Positions 1 to 8,072 of a DNA stretch of 38,235 nucleotides are shown here, one piece after another. Both the position numbers and the translations under genes were made by a program. The stretch is from Desulfobacteraceae bacterium (GTDB taxonomy: Bacteria; Desulfobacterota; Desulfobacteria; Desulfobacterales; JAJDOA01): NCBI GenBank assembly GCA_022340405.1, contig JAJDOA010000331.1, positions 1 through 38,235 of the forward strand, read 5' to 3'. Positions within the stretch are counted from its first letter, which is position 1. Each line of letters begins with the position of its first letter. A model generated the notes under the pieces. The model searched no databases, was not told where the DNA came from, and was given only the letters and a program-made list of their open reading frames with translations.

Positions 1-170
1 TTTGTCAAAAGTATGTTCCGATTGGAACGGCCTTTTCTTGCTTTTCAAGGGGCGGGGTTGATCCCCGCCCGTTCGGGGTAGGTGATCCCATCAGCGGGAG
101 GGGATAAACCCCTCCCCTACGGTTCAAGCGAAAAGCATGCTGGAAACGGAACAGAATTCTGACAATCGCT
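1..170. repeat. Palindromic repeat element C, copy 1
   Basis: The ends at 1-25 and 142-170 are imperfect inverted repeats; both read TTGTCA...TGTTCCG inward. The interior holds GC-rich hairpins, including ggggcgggg/ccccgccc and gaggggataaacccctc. A second copy in the opposite orientation lies at 28642-28760. There is no coding capacity, so it looks like a MITE-like or REP-like element rather than a gene. The left end may continue beyond the window. Confidence 0.6.
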
Positions 171-302
171 ATAAATTAGGCTTTTGGTTCAAGGTCAAGG
201 AGGATTCGAGTTTTCAGCCGCAGGAATAGTTGTGTATTTCGAGGACTGGAAACGAGGTCCCGACGCCGAGATTGGGCCAAAAGACAATGTAGAAACAGCT
301 CC
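171..302. repeat. Repeat element A, copy 1
   Basis: This stretch shares long blocks with 38001-38150, such as ggtcaaggagga, cagccgcaggaata, cgaggactggaaacgagg and aaaagacaat. It shares its two ends with 17459-17532. It directly abuts element C on the left and element B on the right, so the left terminus of A appears to be lost or replaced. It is non-coding. Confidence 0.65.
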
Positions 303-450
303 TAGTGTCCTGTCCCACAAGTTACGAGCAGAGGGAAAGGGTCTCGTGTTGCGTCAAGCCTAAGGAGTCGATCCACAAAGCACGAAATTCGAATATCGAA
401 ACTCGAAACAATATCGAATGACCGAAATTGAAGAAACATCCGGGACACTA
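303..450. repeat. Repeat element B, copy 1
   Basis: The ends tagtgtcc (303-310) and ggacacta (443-450) form a perfect 8-bp inverted repeat. The interior carries a tgtcccacaa block, a caaagcacgaaat block and A-rich 'atcgaaa' repeats. The same blocks recur at 23019-23138 and, reverse-complemented, at 37697-38003. It is AT-richer than the surrounding genes and non-coding; open frames across it are not supported. Confidence 0.65.
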
Positions 451-490
451 CAGTCGAGCGTGTAGGAACTTTCTGTGGTATGCCGCGGGG

Positions 491-546
491 AATGCGCTTG
501 GCATTGTTGTTTGAGCATTGAGAGGACGGCTTCTTCGGCCGTCCTC
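491..546 (+). promoter_or_regulatory. Two hairpins in the leader of the SDR gene
   Basis: A small stem (aatgc/gcatt, 491-505) is followed by a perfect 9-bp stem, gaggacggc (522-530) with gccgtcctc (538-546), with a 7-nt loop. The second stem ends just before the ribosome-binding site gggaggg (550-556) of the gene at 561. It could affect translation or be a processed end of an upstream transcript. No U-tract follows, so a terminator is unlikely. Confidence 0.4.
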
Positions 547-560
547 CCTGGGAGGGAACC

Positions 561-1340
561 ATGCCGCATCGTCCCATCGTGATTGTCACCGGGGCCTCGC
601 GCGGAATCGGGGCCGCCGTAGCACGCCGTCTCGGAGAGAGCGGTGCCGGAGTCACCCTGCTGGCCCGCAGTGAACCCCGGCTGGAAGCCGCTGCCGATGC
701 GGTGCGCGCTGCCGGAGGACTGGCGGAAACGGTCGTGGGTGACGTGTCCGATCCCGAGGTTTGCCGGGAGACGGTGGAGAGGACACTGGACCGTTTCGGG
801 CGCATCGACGGATTGGTCAACAACGCCGGCGTCATCGAGCCTCTTTCCGTCACGGGCGTGGCGGACCTGTCGCGCTGGCGATACAACTTGGAGGTCAACG
901 TGTACGGCCCCTTCGCCTTGATGCGTTACGCTTCGGAGGCGTTGCGGAAACGTCACGGAAGGGTGGTGAACGTCAGCAGCGGGGCGGCCAGCCGGCCCAT
1001 CCCGGCCGCAGGCGCATACTGCGCGGCGAAAGCCGCTCTCACCCATCTGACGCGTGTTTTTGCCGAGGAGGAGCCGGCGGTCACCGCACTCTGCGTGCGC
1101 CCGGGTGTGGTGGATACGGCCATGCAGGCGGTGCTCCGCCGCCAGGGTCCGGAGCATATGCCCCCGGAGGATGCCGCATTCTACCAGCAGCTCCACGAGG
1201 AGGGGCGACTGGAGCCACCGGAGGTTCCCGGCAGGGCCATTGCCTGGCTGGTCCTCCACGCTCCAAAGGAATGGAGCGGGTCGTTTCTGGACTATGACGA
1301 TCCGATGATCGCCGCACCGGCAGCGCAACCCTCGTGGTAG
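561..1340 (+). CDS. Short-chain dehydrogenase/reductase (SDR)
   Basis: This 259-residue protein is a classical SDR, a cytosolic NAD(P)-dependent oxidoreductase acting on a hydroxyl or keto group of unknown substrate. The cofactor motif TGASRGIG sits at residues 10-17 and the structural NNAG at 87-90. The catalytic set is Ser139 or Ser140, Tyr153 and Lys157 (YCAAK). An Arg after the Gly-rich loop and Arg36 (LLARSEP) would fit NADP, but that is inference. The length is normal for the family. The ATG at 561 is preceded by gggaggg. The DJ-1 gene follows 58 bp downstream on the same strand, so the two are probably co-transcribed. The substrate cannot be read from the sequence. Confidence 0.93.
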   Translation: MPHRPIVIVTGASRGIGAAVARRLGESGAGVTLLARSEPRLEAAADAVRAAGGLAETVVGDVSDPEVCRETVERTLDRFGRIDGLVNNAGVIEPLSVTGVADLSRWRYNLEVNVYGPFALMRYASEALRKRHGRVVNVSSGAASRPIPAAGAYCAAKAALTHLTRVFAEEEPAVTALCVRPGVVDTAMQAVLRRQGPEHMPPEDAAFYQQLHEEGRLEPPEVPGRAIAWLVLHAPKEWSGSFLDYDDPMIAAPAAQPSW

Positions 1341-1398
1341 GGGGAGCCGGGATATCGTGGCCGCAATGGACGAAAACGTCCGGGAAGGAGAGGATTCC

Positions 1399-1962
1399 AT
1401 GAGCAAGAAAGTGCTGGTGCCCATTGCCGACGGTTCAGAGGAAATCGAGGCGGTGTGTATCATCGACGTTTTGCGCAGGGCGGGTGCGGAAGTGACGGTG
1501 GCCTCGGTGGGACCGCTGAAGATCACCGCGTCGCGGGGGGTCAAGATCGAGGCCGATCGCTCCATTGCGGAATGCCTCGGCGAGCAGTGGGACCTGGTGG
1601 CGGTCCCCGGGGGCATACCGGGGGCCGAAGCGCTTCATGGCAGCCCGGATCTCTCCCGCATACTGAAGCGCCAGCAGCAAGAAGGCAAGCCCTACGCCGC
1701 CATATGCGCGGCTCCGGCCGTGGTACTGGAACCGCAGGGGCTGCTCGATGGTCGAAAGGCCACGGCTCACCCCGGATTCGCGGACCGGCTGACGAACCGC
1801 GAGGCCGTCGAAGCCCGCGTGGTCGTGGACGGCAACGTCGTGACCAGCCGGGGGCCCGGAACCGCCATCGAGTTTGCCCTGGCGCTGGTGTCTCTGCTGT
1901 ACGGCGAGGAAAAGGCGGCGGAGGTGGCCGAACCGATGCTGGTCAGACCGTTCCCGTCATGA
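1399..1962 (+). CDS. DJ-1/PfpI family protein (YajL-like)
   Basis: This 187-residue protein belongs to the DJ-1/ThiJ/PfpI superfamily and is close in pattern to YajL and DJ-1. The N-terminal DGSEEIEAV (11-19) supplies the conserved acidic residue (Glu15). The nucleophile-elbow cysteine is Cys103 in AAICAAPAVVL. Family members act as oxidative-stress chaperones or as glyoxalase/deglycase-type enzymes; which applies here is not readable. The start at 1399 is chosen over 1357 because ggaaggagagg lies just upstream and the family begins right at the first beta strand. The last 20 bases overlap the end of the convergent methyltransferase gene. Confidence 0.9.
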   Translation: MSKKVLVPIADGSEEIEAVCIIDVLRRAGAEVTVASVGPLKITASRGVKIEADRSIAECLGEQWDLVAVPGGIPGAEALHGSPDLSRILKRQQQEGKPYAAICAAPAVVLEPQGLLDGRKATAHPGFADRLTNREAVEARVVVDGNVVTSRGPGTAIEFALALVSLLYGEEKAAEVAEPMLVRPFPS

Positions 1963-2941
1963 TGCCGGAATCGGTGGGACCGCGGAAGGGAAGCCGCCGA
2001 ATCTCCTTTAGCCCGGCGCCGGCCATGAGTTCGCGCAATTCGGACTCGCTGTAGGCACGACCCTCTTCTGTGCCCAGCAGCATATTGAGGGAAAACAGGG
2101 CCGGGAACAACGGCTCGGCCCGGGTGTCGTCCAGGATGAATTCGTGGACGAAGAGCCGGCCCCCCGGCGCCAGCGATTTTCCCGCCCGTTCCAGGATGCG
2201 CCGGCAGGCCTCTGGTCCCTCGGCATGGAGGATGTGGGACAGCCAGGCCACGTCGAAGCCCGTGGGGAGCTCGTCCTCCAGGTAGTTTCCGGGGTGGAAG
2301 TCAATGCGGTCGGACAGGTCGAAGGCCGCCACGGTCTCCTGGGCGAAGGGCTCGGTGGTGGGTAGGTCGAAGACGGTGGCGGACATTTCGGGATACCGCC
2401 GGCAGAAGTGGATGGCGTAGGTGCCGGGTCCGCCGCCCAGGTCCAGAAAGCGCCCAGGCCGGTCCAGATCCACGGACGCCACCAGCGCCGGCGCCAGGAG
2501 CATGGCGTTGTTGAACATGCCCATCAGAAAGCTTTCCCGCCGCTGGTCGTCGGAAAAGGCGGTCCGGTTGCGCACCGGTCTTCCGGAAAGCACGGACTGG
2601 TCCAGTTGAAACCAGGATTCGACCAAGTGATGATGATGCAGGATCATGTGCCCGAGATAGCGAGGCGAAGATCGATCCAGATAGGTCATTCCGGCTTCGG
2701 TTCCGATGTAGCCGTCCTCGTCCTTTGCCAGCAGCCCCAGAGCGCATACGGCATTGAGCAGTCTCTGGGTCGCATCGTAGTCGGAACCGATTTCATCCGC
2801 AATTTCAGCCACTTTACGCGGATAGCTGCCGATAATGGAAAACACGCCCAGCTTGACGGCCGCATGTAGCGTGCAGGTTTTCCAGTAGTAGCCGGATGCT
2901 TCCAGTATCTTCCCCGGTGTCCAGTCCTCGGCGCGGTCCAT
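1943..2941 (-). CDS. SAM-dependent O-methyltransferase (COMT/ASMT-like)
   Basis: This 332-residue protein has the two-part layout of plant-type and polyketide O-methyltransferases. An N-terminal winged-helix dimerisation region (about 10-90) is followed by a Rossmann methyltransferase domain. SAM motif I is FLDLGGGPG (165-173) and the downstream acidic strand end is VFDLP (190-194). The WLSHILHAEG segment matches the place where family members carry catalytic histidines. Family members methylate hydroxyls of small aromatic compounds; the substrate here is unknown. The ATG has aagga about 10 nt upstream. It lies 50 bp downstream of the response regulator gene and may be the last gene of the TRAP operon. 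Confidence 0.85.
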   Translation of the reverse strand: MDRAEDWTPGKILEASGYYWKTCTLHAAVKLGVFSIIGSYPRKVAEIADEIGSDYDATQRLLNAVCALGLLAKDEDGYIGTEAGMTYLDRSSPRYLGHMILHHHHLVESWFQLDQSVLSGRPVRNRTAFSDDQRRESFLMGMFNNAMLLAPALVASVDLDRPGRFLDLGGGPGTYAIHFCRRYPEMSATVFDLPTTEPFAQETVAAFDLSDRIDFHPGNYLEDELPTGFDVAWLSHILHAEGPEACRRILERAGKSLAPGGRLFVHEFILDDTRAEPLFPALFSLNMLLGTEEGRAYSESELRELMAGAGLKEIRRLPFRGPTDSGIMTGTV

Positions 2942-2991
2942 GGCTCTGATCCTTGCCTTTGGTAACGGCGGTCCGTTGCTTCCGAAAGGCT

Positions 2992-3375
2992 CTATGCCGG
3001 TGGCAGCAGTTCTCGAATGGCGGCGGACAGCGCCTCCATGTTGAACGGTTTTTGGATGAAGCCGTCGCAGCCCCGCTTCAATATGTCGGCGGCTTCACCG
3101 TCGGCGCTGTAGCCGCTGGATAGCAGCACTTTGGCACCGGCACGCAGCTCCCGAATGCGGTCGAAGGCATCCCCCCCGGACATGTCCGGCAGGATCAGAT
3201 CCAAAATGACCAGAGCGATTCGTTCCCGGTGCTCTTGGTAGCACGCCAAGGCCTCGGCACCCGAAGAGGCCGTGAGAACGGCGTAACCCATCCGCTCCAG
3301 CATTTTGGAGCCGACTTCCCGTATAATCTCCTCGTCGTCCACCAGCAGCAGGGTTTGCCTCTGTTGACTTTCCAT
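2992..3375 (-). CDS. Single-domain response regulator (CheY-like REC)
   Basis: This is a stand-alone receiver domain of 127 residues with no output domain. The acidic pocket is Asp13-Asp14, the phospho-acceptor is Asp59 (VILDL), the Ser/Thr switch position is Ser86-Ser87 and the conserved lysine is Lys109 in QKP. It closely resembles the C-terminal REC domain of the hybrid kinase at 24873-27416; both carry LLSSGY and RGCDGF followed by QKP. The ATG at 3375 starts close to the domain; an in-frame ATG at 3465 would add 30 residues with no domain support. It sits between the TRAP permease and the methyltransferase genes on the same strand. Confidence 0.88.
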   Translation of the reverse strand: MESQQRQTLLLVDDEEIIREVGSKMLERMGYAVLTASSGAEALACYQEHRERIALVILDLILPDMSGGDAFDRIRELRAGAKVLLSSGYSADGEAADILKRGCDGFIQKPFNMEALSAAIRELLPPA

Positions 3376-3503
3376 TTTCGGGATCTCGTCGTTTTCAAAG
3401 AGACGGCAAAAAGCCGGTCGCCTCTTTTCTCGATTTATCGGGACAATCGATCGCCCGTGGCGCATTTTCCGCCGGTTGCGGCGCCGGCGCTCCTACAGTG
3501 CCC

Positions 3504-4802
3504 CTACCGCAGGGCCAGGAGGCTGATGGCGGGAACATACGTTACCAGAACCAGAACGACCAGCATCCACACCAGATAGGGAAGCGACGCACGATACAGC
3601 TGCGTCACCGGCTGCCGAAACTTCATGCTGGCAATGAAAAGATTCATGCCGATGGGGGGCGTCGAGTAACCAATCTCCAGATTAATGAGGAATATCACGC
3701 CAAGGTGGAAGGGATCAATACCATAGGTCAGGGCAATGGGCACGATAATGGGCACGATGATGACAATGGCCGAAAACACATCCATGAAACATCCTACCAG
3801 CAGCAAAAACCCATTCAGACCGGCCAAAAAGACCCACCGGTTGTCGGTCCACCCGGTCATGAGCTCGAGGATCCGCGATGGAATCTGCTGATCGACCAGG
3901 TAGCCGGTGAACCCAAGAGAAAAGCCCAGTATGACAATGATGGCGCCGGAGAGAAGGCAGCTTTCCACGACAATGGCCGGCAACTGACGGAAAAAGCGCA
4001 CCTCCCGGAGAACGAAACACTCCACGACGACAGCATAGACGAGAACGAGGGCGGAAACCTCGGCAATGGTGACATAGCCTCCGTAAACGCCGACCAGGGT
4101 AATGCCGATCACCGGAAGATCCCAGGCCGCCGCCCGAGCGGCTTTTAGAAGCCGCCTTCCGGAAAACGGGTCCCGGCTTGCGGTTTCCGCACCGGACCTC
4201 CGGCGGGAGGTTTCGTGCAGCACGGCGTAGCTCGAGATGACGGCCACCAGAAGGATTCCGGGGACCAAGGCCGCCAGGAAGAGATCGGCGATATCCACCT
4301 GGGCGACCACGCCGTAGAGAATGATCGGAAGGCTTGGTGGAAACAGCAGCCCCAAGCTGCCGGAGGTTGTGAGCAGCCCGAGGGAGAATCGCTTGGGATG
4401 GCGGTACTTGCGCAGAACCGGATAGAGCACGCCGCCCAGGGCAACGATTGTGACGCCGCTGGCACCGGTGAGGGCGGTGAACAAGGCGCAGGAGATCAGC
4501 GCCGCAACGGCGAGCCCGCCGGGCATCCAGCCGAACAGGGCCTGCATGAACGCCATGATGCGCCGGGGGGCCTCCGTGGCAGTGAGAAGCGCTCCCACGA
4601 AGGTAAACAGTGGCAGGGCAACGAGGACGGGCATCGAGGCCAGCCGATTCATCTCAATGAGAACGGTCTGCAACGCGAGGGGATCGTGGTCGACGGCGTA
4701 CAGGCAGACAACGGATATTCCGGCGATGAGGACGAAAATCGGTGTTTCCAACAAGGCAAGGACCGTGAAAACGGCCAGAATGGCAAAAAAACCCGTCGTC
4801 AT
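3504..4802 (-). CDS. dctM: TRAP transporter large permease subunit (DctM)
   Basis: This 432-residue, very hydrophobic membrane protein is the ion-coupled transport subunit of a TRAP transporter. Typical features are ALPLFTFVGALL in the first third, GASGVTIVALGGVLYPVL, and SGSLGLLFPPSLPIILYG near residue 150, a signature stretch of DctM proteins. GYSTPPIGMN near the C-terminus is the matching second-half motif. The length is normal. The true start is the ATG at 4802, which overlaps the dctQ stop as ATGA; the frame remains open far upstream of this but without similarity. It would use a sodium or proton gradient to import a solute delivered by DctP. Confidence 0.94.
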   Translation of the reverse strand: MTTGFFAILAVFTVLALLETPIFVLIAGISVVCLYAVDHDPLALQTVLIEMNRLASMPVLVALPLFTFVGALLTATEAPRRIMAFMQALFGWMPGGLAVAALISCALFTALTGASGVTIVALGGVLYPVLRKYRHPKRFSLGLLTTSGSLGLLFPPSLPIILYGVVAQVDIADLFLAALVPGILLVAVISSYAVLHETSRRRSGAETASRDPFSGRRLLKAARAAAWDLPVIGITLVGVYGGYVTIAEVSALVLVYAVVVECFVLREVRFFRQLPAIVVESCLLSGAIIVILGFSLGFTGYLVDQQIPSRILELMTGWTDNRWVFLAGLNGFLLLVGCFMDVFSAIVIIVPIIVPIALTYGIDPFHLGVIFLINLEIGYSTPPIGMNLFIASMKFRQPVTQLYRASLPYLVWMLVVLVLVTYVPAISLLALR

Positions 4803-5302
4803 AGGCCGTTCGTCTCCGGGGCGGTGCGGGAGCCGGGCGGTTGTTTTTCCGCCAAGACGGCTTCCAGCATCTGAAGGACGAAGCGGAAGGAGCAAACCGA
4901 AAAAAAGATGGGAAAAATGACCGAGAGCCAACCCCGGGAGCCGAAAATGGCCACATCGTTGCGGACAAAGGAAAAGGAGGCGAGAAAAAGGACGGTCATC
5001 ACGACAGCGCCGAAGGCATTGACAATCCCTGCGGCCCACCGCCTGCCCTTCGGCGGTGCATACCGCAGCAGCACTTCCAGTCGGATATGGCGACCGTCTC
5101 GCAACGCCAGAGACCCCCCCGCCAGCGCAAGCCAGAGCACGAACACGGGGCTCAACTCCAGAAGCTCCGGTCGGGAATAATGGAAAAGGTTTCTCCCGGC
5201 GATGGTGAAAACGATAATCGACACCAGCGCGGCAAACAGCGCGACCACGAGAATTCGTTCACCGGCGGCCAGCAAGGCATCGATCCGTCTTAGTGCGTTC
5301 AC
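4799..5302 (-). CDS. dctQ: TRAP transporter small permease subunit (DctQ)
   Basis: This 167-residue membrane protein has four predicted transmembrane segments, as expected of DctQ. RRIDALLAAGERILVVALFA opens the first helix, ELSPVFVLWLALAGGSLALR is the typical second-helix region and the charged RHIRLEVLL loop follows. The gene starts with GTG at 5302, 27 bp after the dctP stop, and its stop overlaps dctM (ATGA), so the two membrane subunits are translationally coupled. The ribosome-binding site is weak. Confidence 0.9.
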   Translation of the reverse strand: MNALRRIDALLAAGERILVVALFAALVSIIVFTIAGRNLFHYSRPELLELSPVFVLWLALAGGSLALRDGRHIRLEVLLRYAPPKGRRWAAGIVNAFGAVVMTVLFLASFSFVRNDVAIFGSRGWLSVIFPIFFSVCSFRFVLQMLEAVLAEKQPPGSRTAPETNGL

Positions 5303-5329
5303 GAGGTCTCTATCCGATGGGCAAAAATA

Positions 5330-6367
5330 TTACGGAGAGGCGTTCTGTCCCCGAGAGGTACGGAAATCCTTCAAAAGGGACTGGACCCGTTGAAACAGAT
5401 CCGCACTGTATAGCTCTCCCGTATGTTTTTCATAGGTTTTCCGAGCATTTTCCTCAAAACTTTTCACCTGCTCCGGTGCCGGCGTCACGAGCCGGATGCC
5501 GCTTTCCTTGAGAACCGCCACGGCCTCCCGGTTTTCGGTTCGGGTCAGCTCTACCAGTTCCCGACAGTAGCGACGGGCCAGATCTTTCAAAATGCGCTGG
5601 TTCTCCGGCGAAAGTTGCTGAAAGGTGCGGCGGCTGATCAAAAGGGCTCCGGTGGAGTTCACCATGGGGTAATCCATCATGTACCGGATGCGCGTATACC
5701 ACTGAAACGCCACGGCCGCCAGCGGCGGAGAATAGAAGGCGTTGATCATGCCGGTCTCCAGGCCGGTGTTCACGTCCGCCAGATGAAGCGGAACGGTGGG
5801 GATGCCGAAGGTCTCCAGAAAGGTTTGGGCCACCGGATCTCCTTTCCAGGACCACATCCGGATCTCCTGAAGGGCACCCGGTGCCGACGGATCGGGTTCG
5901 GAAAAAAAGTATACGAACCCGGCTTCGGCAAATCCCAGCAAAACGAAGCCTTTTTTCTCGAGGCCCTGGGCAAAGCGGTCGTAAAGCGCTGCCTTGACGT
6001 GGTCCACCTCCGCATAGCTACGAAACAGAAGCGGTGCTTCGAGAATGCGGATCTCGGGCAGAAGAATGCCCAACCCGACCCCTGAAAAGCCGGCGGCGTG
6101 AATCCGGTTCGAACGCATCTTCCGCAGCACGTCCAGTTCGTCTCCACTCACCCCTCCGGCATAGATTTGGAATTGTACCTCCCCGCCGGTTTCATCGGTG
6201 ACGTCCCTGGCAAATCGGTGCAACGTCTCGGTCCAAGTGCTGCCTTCCGGTGTCACCAGCGCAATCTTGATCGTCGTGACGGCCGACGCCTCACCGGCCG
6301 GAACGACGATTGCCGCAGTTGTCAGGGTCAAAATCGCCAGCACCAGCGCAAACGGTTTGAGTGGCAT
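5330..6367 (-). CDS. dctP: TRAP transporter solute-binding protein (DctP)
   Basis: This 345-residue protein is the periplasmic substrate receptor. It has a signal peptide of about 29 residues (hydrophobic core LVLAILTLTTAAIVV, likely cut after ASA). IKIALVTPEGSTW starts the mature lobe and LRKMRSNRIHAAGFSGVGLG is the usual first-lobe region. An Arg in EIRMW stands where TRAP receptors keep the arginine that holds a carboxylate, followed by the typical NTGLETGMINAFY hinge segment. The start at 6367 has aaagga upstream; 6415 is a longer but unsupported alternative. The ligand, probably an organic acid, is not deducible. Confidence 0.92.
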   Translation of the reverse strand: MPLKPFALVLAILTLTTAAIVVPAGEASAVTTIKIALVTPEGSTWTETLHRFARDVTDETGGEVQFQIYAGGVSGDELDVLRKMRSNRIHAAGFSGVGLGILLPEIRILEAPLLFRSYAEVDHVKAALYDRFAQGLEKKGFVLLGFAEAGFVYFFSEPDPSAPGALQEIRMWSWKGDPVAQTFLETFGIPTVPLHLADVNTGLETGMINAFYSPPLAAVAFQWYTRIRYMMDYPMVNSTGALLISRRTFQQLSPENQRILKDLARRYCRELVELTRTENREAVAVLKESGIRLVTPAPEQVKSFEENARKTYEKHTGELYSADLFQRVQSLLKDFRTSRGQNASP

Positions 6368-6411
6368 TATCGTATCCTTTCGGCGAAGGGAACTCGCTTG
6401 CGGTCGCCGGT

Positions 6412-7332
6412 TCATTCGAACAGCCGATCGACGCCATCACGGTAGATACGGGCTTTTTCCACGGCAATTCGATTGAGCAGCGGATAGGCTTCGATGGCCC
6501 CAGCACGGCGAAGCACATCCGCCAGCTCGGCTTCAAAAGCTTGCCGTTCCTGCCGGCCCACCAGCAGGTATCGGGCATGGTAGACATCGGCGAGGAGGAA
6601 TTCCGGCCCTGCCAAACCCCGCAGCTTTTCATAATGCTCCGCCGCCCGTCGAAGGTCACCACCCATCATGGGGGGGCGTGCGGCGAAATAGGTCATCAGC
6701 ACCAGATGTGCGGCACCGTGATAGTAGGCCGGCTGCAGTTGGAGCACACGCTCCATGGAACGCCGCACCAGATGCGCCTGGGCTACGGACCGGACAGACT
6801 GTCGGTTCAGGTTGACCCAGGCACCGAGATTGAACCCGTACCAGAACAGCGCCGGCACATCTTTTCGGGAGAGGCTCTCAAAAAAGGGGGCGACCTTGGT
6901 CACGTCCCGCAATCGACCCCGTACATCCGGATGGCTCAATTCCAGCGCCTGCAATGCGAACTCCGCCCCGCGCCCATAGTAGCGGTCCAGGGCCGTCACG
7001 GTATCGGGCGGAGGTGTTGTTTCCAGCAACTGGCCGGATTCCCACACGGGTTCGAAAACGGAAAACGCGTAGGCGGCGTACAAGCGGGATATCAGCAGGG
7101 GCAAGGTTCGGTTGTCCGGGCGAGCGGCATACAGGGCTTCAAGCTGTTTGATCTGGGCGGGAATGGCTTCGGCCAGAAGCCGAAGGTCCGTTTCCTGCTC
7201 CACGGCATCCGTTCCAGCCGCCATCACCTCCACCATTTCATCGATCAGGACATGGCGCATGGAGCAACCTTGGCCCGCCAAGGCCAAGAACAGGCACACA
7301 CCTGCCACAGTCCTCACGCATCTCGGCACCAT
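6412..7332 (-). CDS. tatT: TRAP T-component (TatT-like) TPR lipoprotein
   Basis: This 306-residue protein resembles the TatT family, periplasmic all-helical TPR-like lipoproteins known from Treponema pallidum that associate with a TRAP receptor. The N-terminus (VAGVCLFLALAG) is a hydrophobic signal with Cys23 as the candidate lipidation site, but residues -3 to -1 (GQG) are an imperfect lipobox. Segments such as LLISRLYAAYAF and FWYGFNLGAWVNLNR, and the final ERVLQLQPAYYHGAAHLVL repeat region, fit the family. The start is the ATG at 7332 with aggaagggg upstream. It is the first gene of the TRAP operon, 44 bp before dctP, which supports a role beside the receptor. Confidence 0.8.
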   Translation of the reverse strand: MVPRCVRTVAGVCLFLALAGQGCSMRHVLIDEMVEVMAAGTDAVEQETDLRLLAEAIPAQIKQLEALYAARPDNRTLPLLISRLYAAYAFSVFEPVWESGQLLETTPPPDTVTALDRYYGRGAEFALQALELSHPDVRGRLRDVTKVAPFFESLSRKDVPALFWYGFNLGAWVNLNRQSVRSVAQAHLVRRSMERVLQLQPAYYHGAAHLVLMTYFAARPPMMGGDLRRAAEHYEKLRGLAGPEFLLADVYHARYLLVGRQERQAFEAELADVLRRAGAIEAYPLLNRIAVEKARIYRDGVDRLFE

Positions 7333-7377
7333 CGTTTGCCCCTTCCTGCCGGAATTCCCGGTGTTTCCGTCCCGGAA

Positions 7378-7406
7378 TGGATAGCACGGGCGGTTGGCCG
7401 GTTCAA
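7378..7406 (-). promoter_or_regulatory. Candidate sigma-70 promoter of the TRAP operon
   Basis: On the minus strand TTGAAC (7406-7401) is followed after 17 bp by TATCCA (7383-7378). It would start transcription about 40 bp before the tatT ATG. The -35 is good and the -10 is only half matched, so this is a moderate candidate. Confidence 0.35.
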
Positions 7407-7819
7407 GGATTGAAGATGGTTCCGCGGTCCCGTGATCGGGATGCCATGGCGCACCCCCCCGGTTCGCGTTCGGCAAAAACCCGCCAAGGGGGAAGCCCCA
7501 CGCTGACATCGGTGCGGATTTCGAAAGCGCTTTTCGACCTTTTCCGATCTTTTTTGTAACCAAACCACAGGCGATGTCTCTATAGAGTCAGGAGAATGCC
7601 ATACAACTCCATTCTCAACCTCCTTCATTAGGCCCCGAAGGCTAACCTTCGCCTTCGGGGCCCCTCCCTTTTGGGCCCCCGAAATCCCCAAGTACCGGCA
7701 GCAGCGCTCCGCTTCGGATTCGAGTCCGGTTTGCCGCCGCGAGCGGGGATGAACCCCTCCCCTTCGTTGACAATCCAGCAGCCCTCCATATATAGCTGTA
7801 CCGAATTGCATCGGAGCCC

Positions 7820-8072
7820 CTAGGAGGCTTTGGATAAACAAGCATTCCGCCTTCAGACAAGAGGCTCTCCGCCAGTTCTGAGAAATCAGCCGAGTCATCC
7901 CGCAACGCGGGAGACGCAGCCGATGGGGTGGCCGCAGGCGTAGCGTGGCTACGTCGAGGATCGACCCGAGGTGAGAGGCACTCCTTATGCTTTGTACGAT
8001 CCGTTGTGTCATCCCGCATAGCGGGAGACGCCGTATCAAGGTGGAAGGCGCCGTTTATCCACAGCCTCCTAG
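7820..8072. repeat. Palindromic repeat element D
   Basis: The ends 7820-7839 and 8053-8072 are inverted repeats matching at 19 of 20 positions (ctaggaggct.tggataaac). Just inside lie two direct copies of a small hairpin unit, gtcatcccgc-NNN-gcgggagacgc, at about 7895-7916 and 8009-8030. A gtagc/gctac stem lies between them. The whole element can fold on itself. No open frame within it is convincing; it looks like a mobile miniature element or a structured RNA repeat. Confidence 0.6.

Noticed and set aside
360..1616. Long minus-strand open frame opposite the SDR and DJ-1 genes
   Set aside because: It runs antisense through two clear genes and two repeat elements, has no domain motif and a composition typical of a shadow frame in GC-rich DNA.
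7631..7662. 12-bp stem as a rho-independent terminator
   Set aside because: No U-tract on either strand and no gene ends nearby; it lies inside a divergent gap, so it is treated as part of the repeat-rich region.
7820..8072. CRISPR array suggested by the two hairpin units
   Set aside because: Only two direct copies, about 90 bp apart, inside a larger inverted repeat, and no cas genes in the window.
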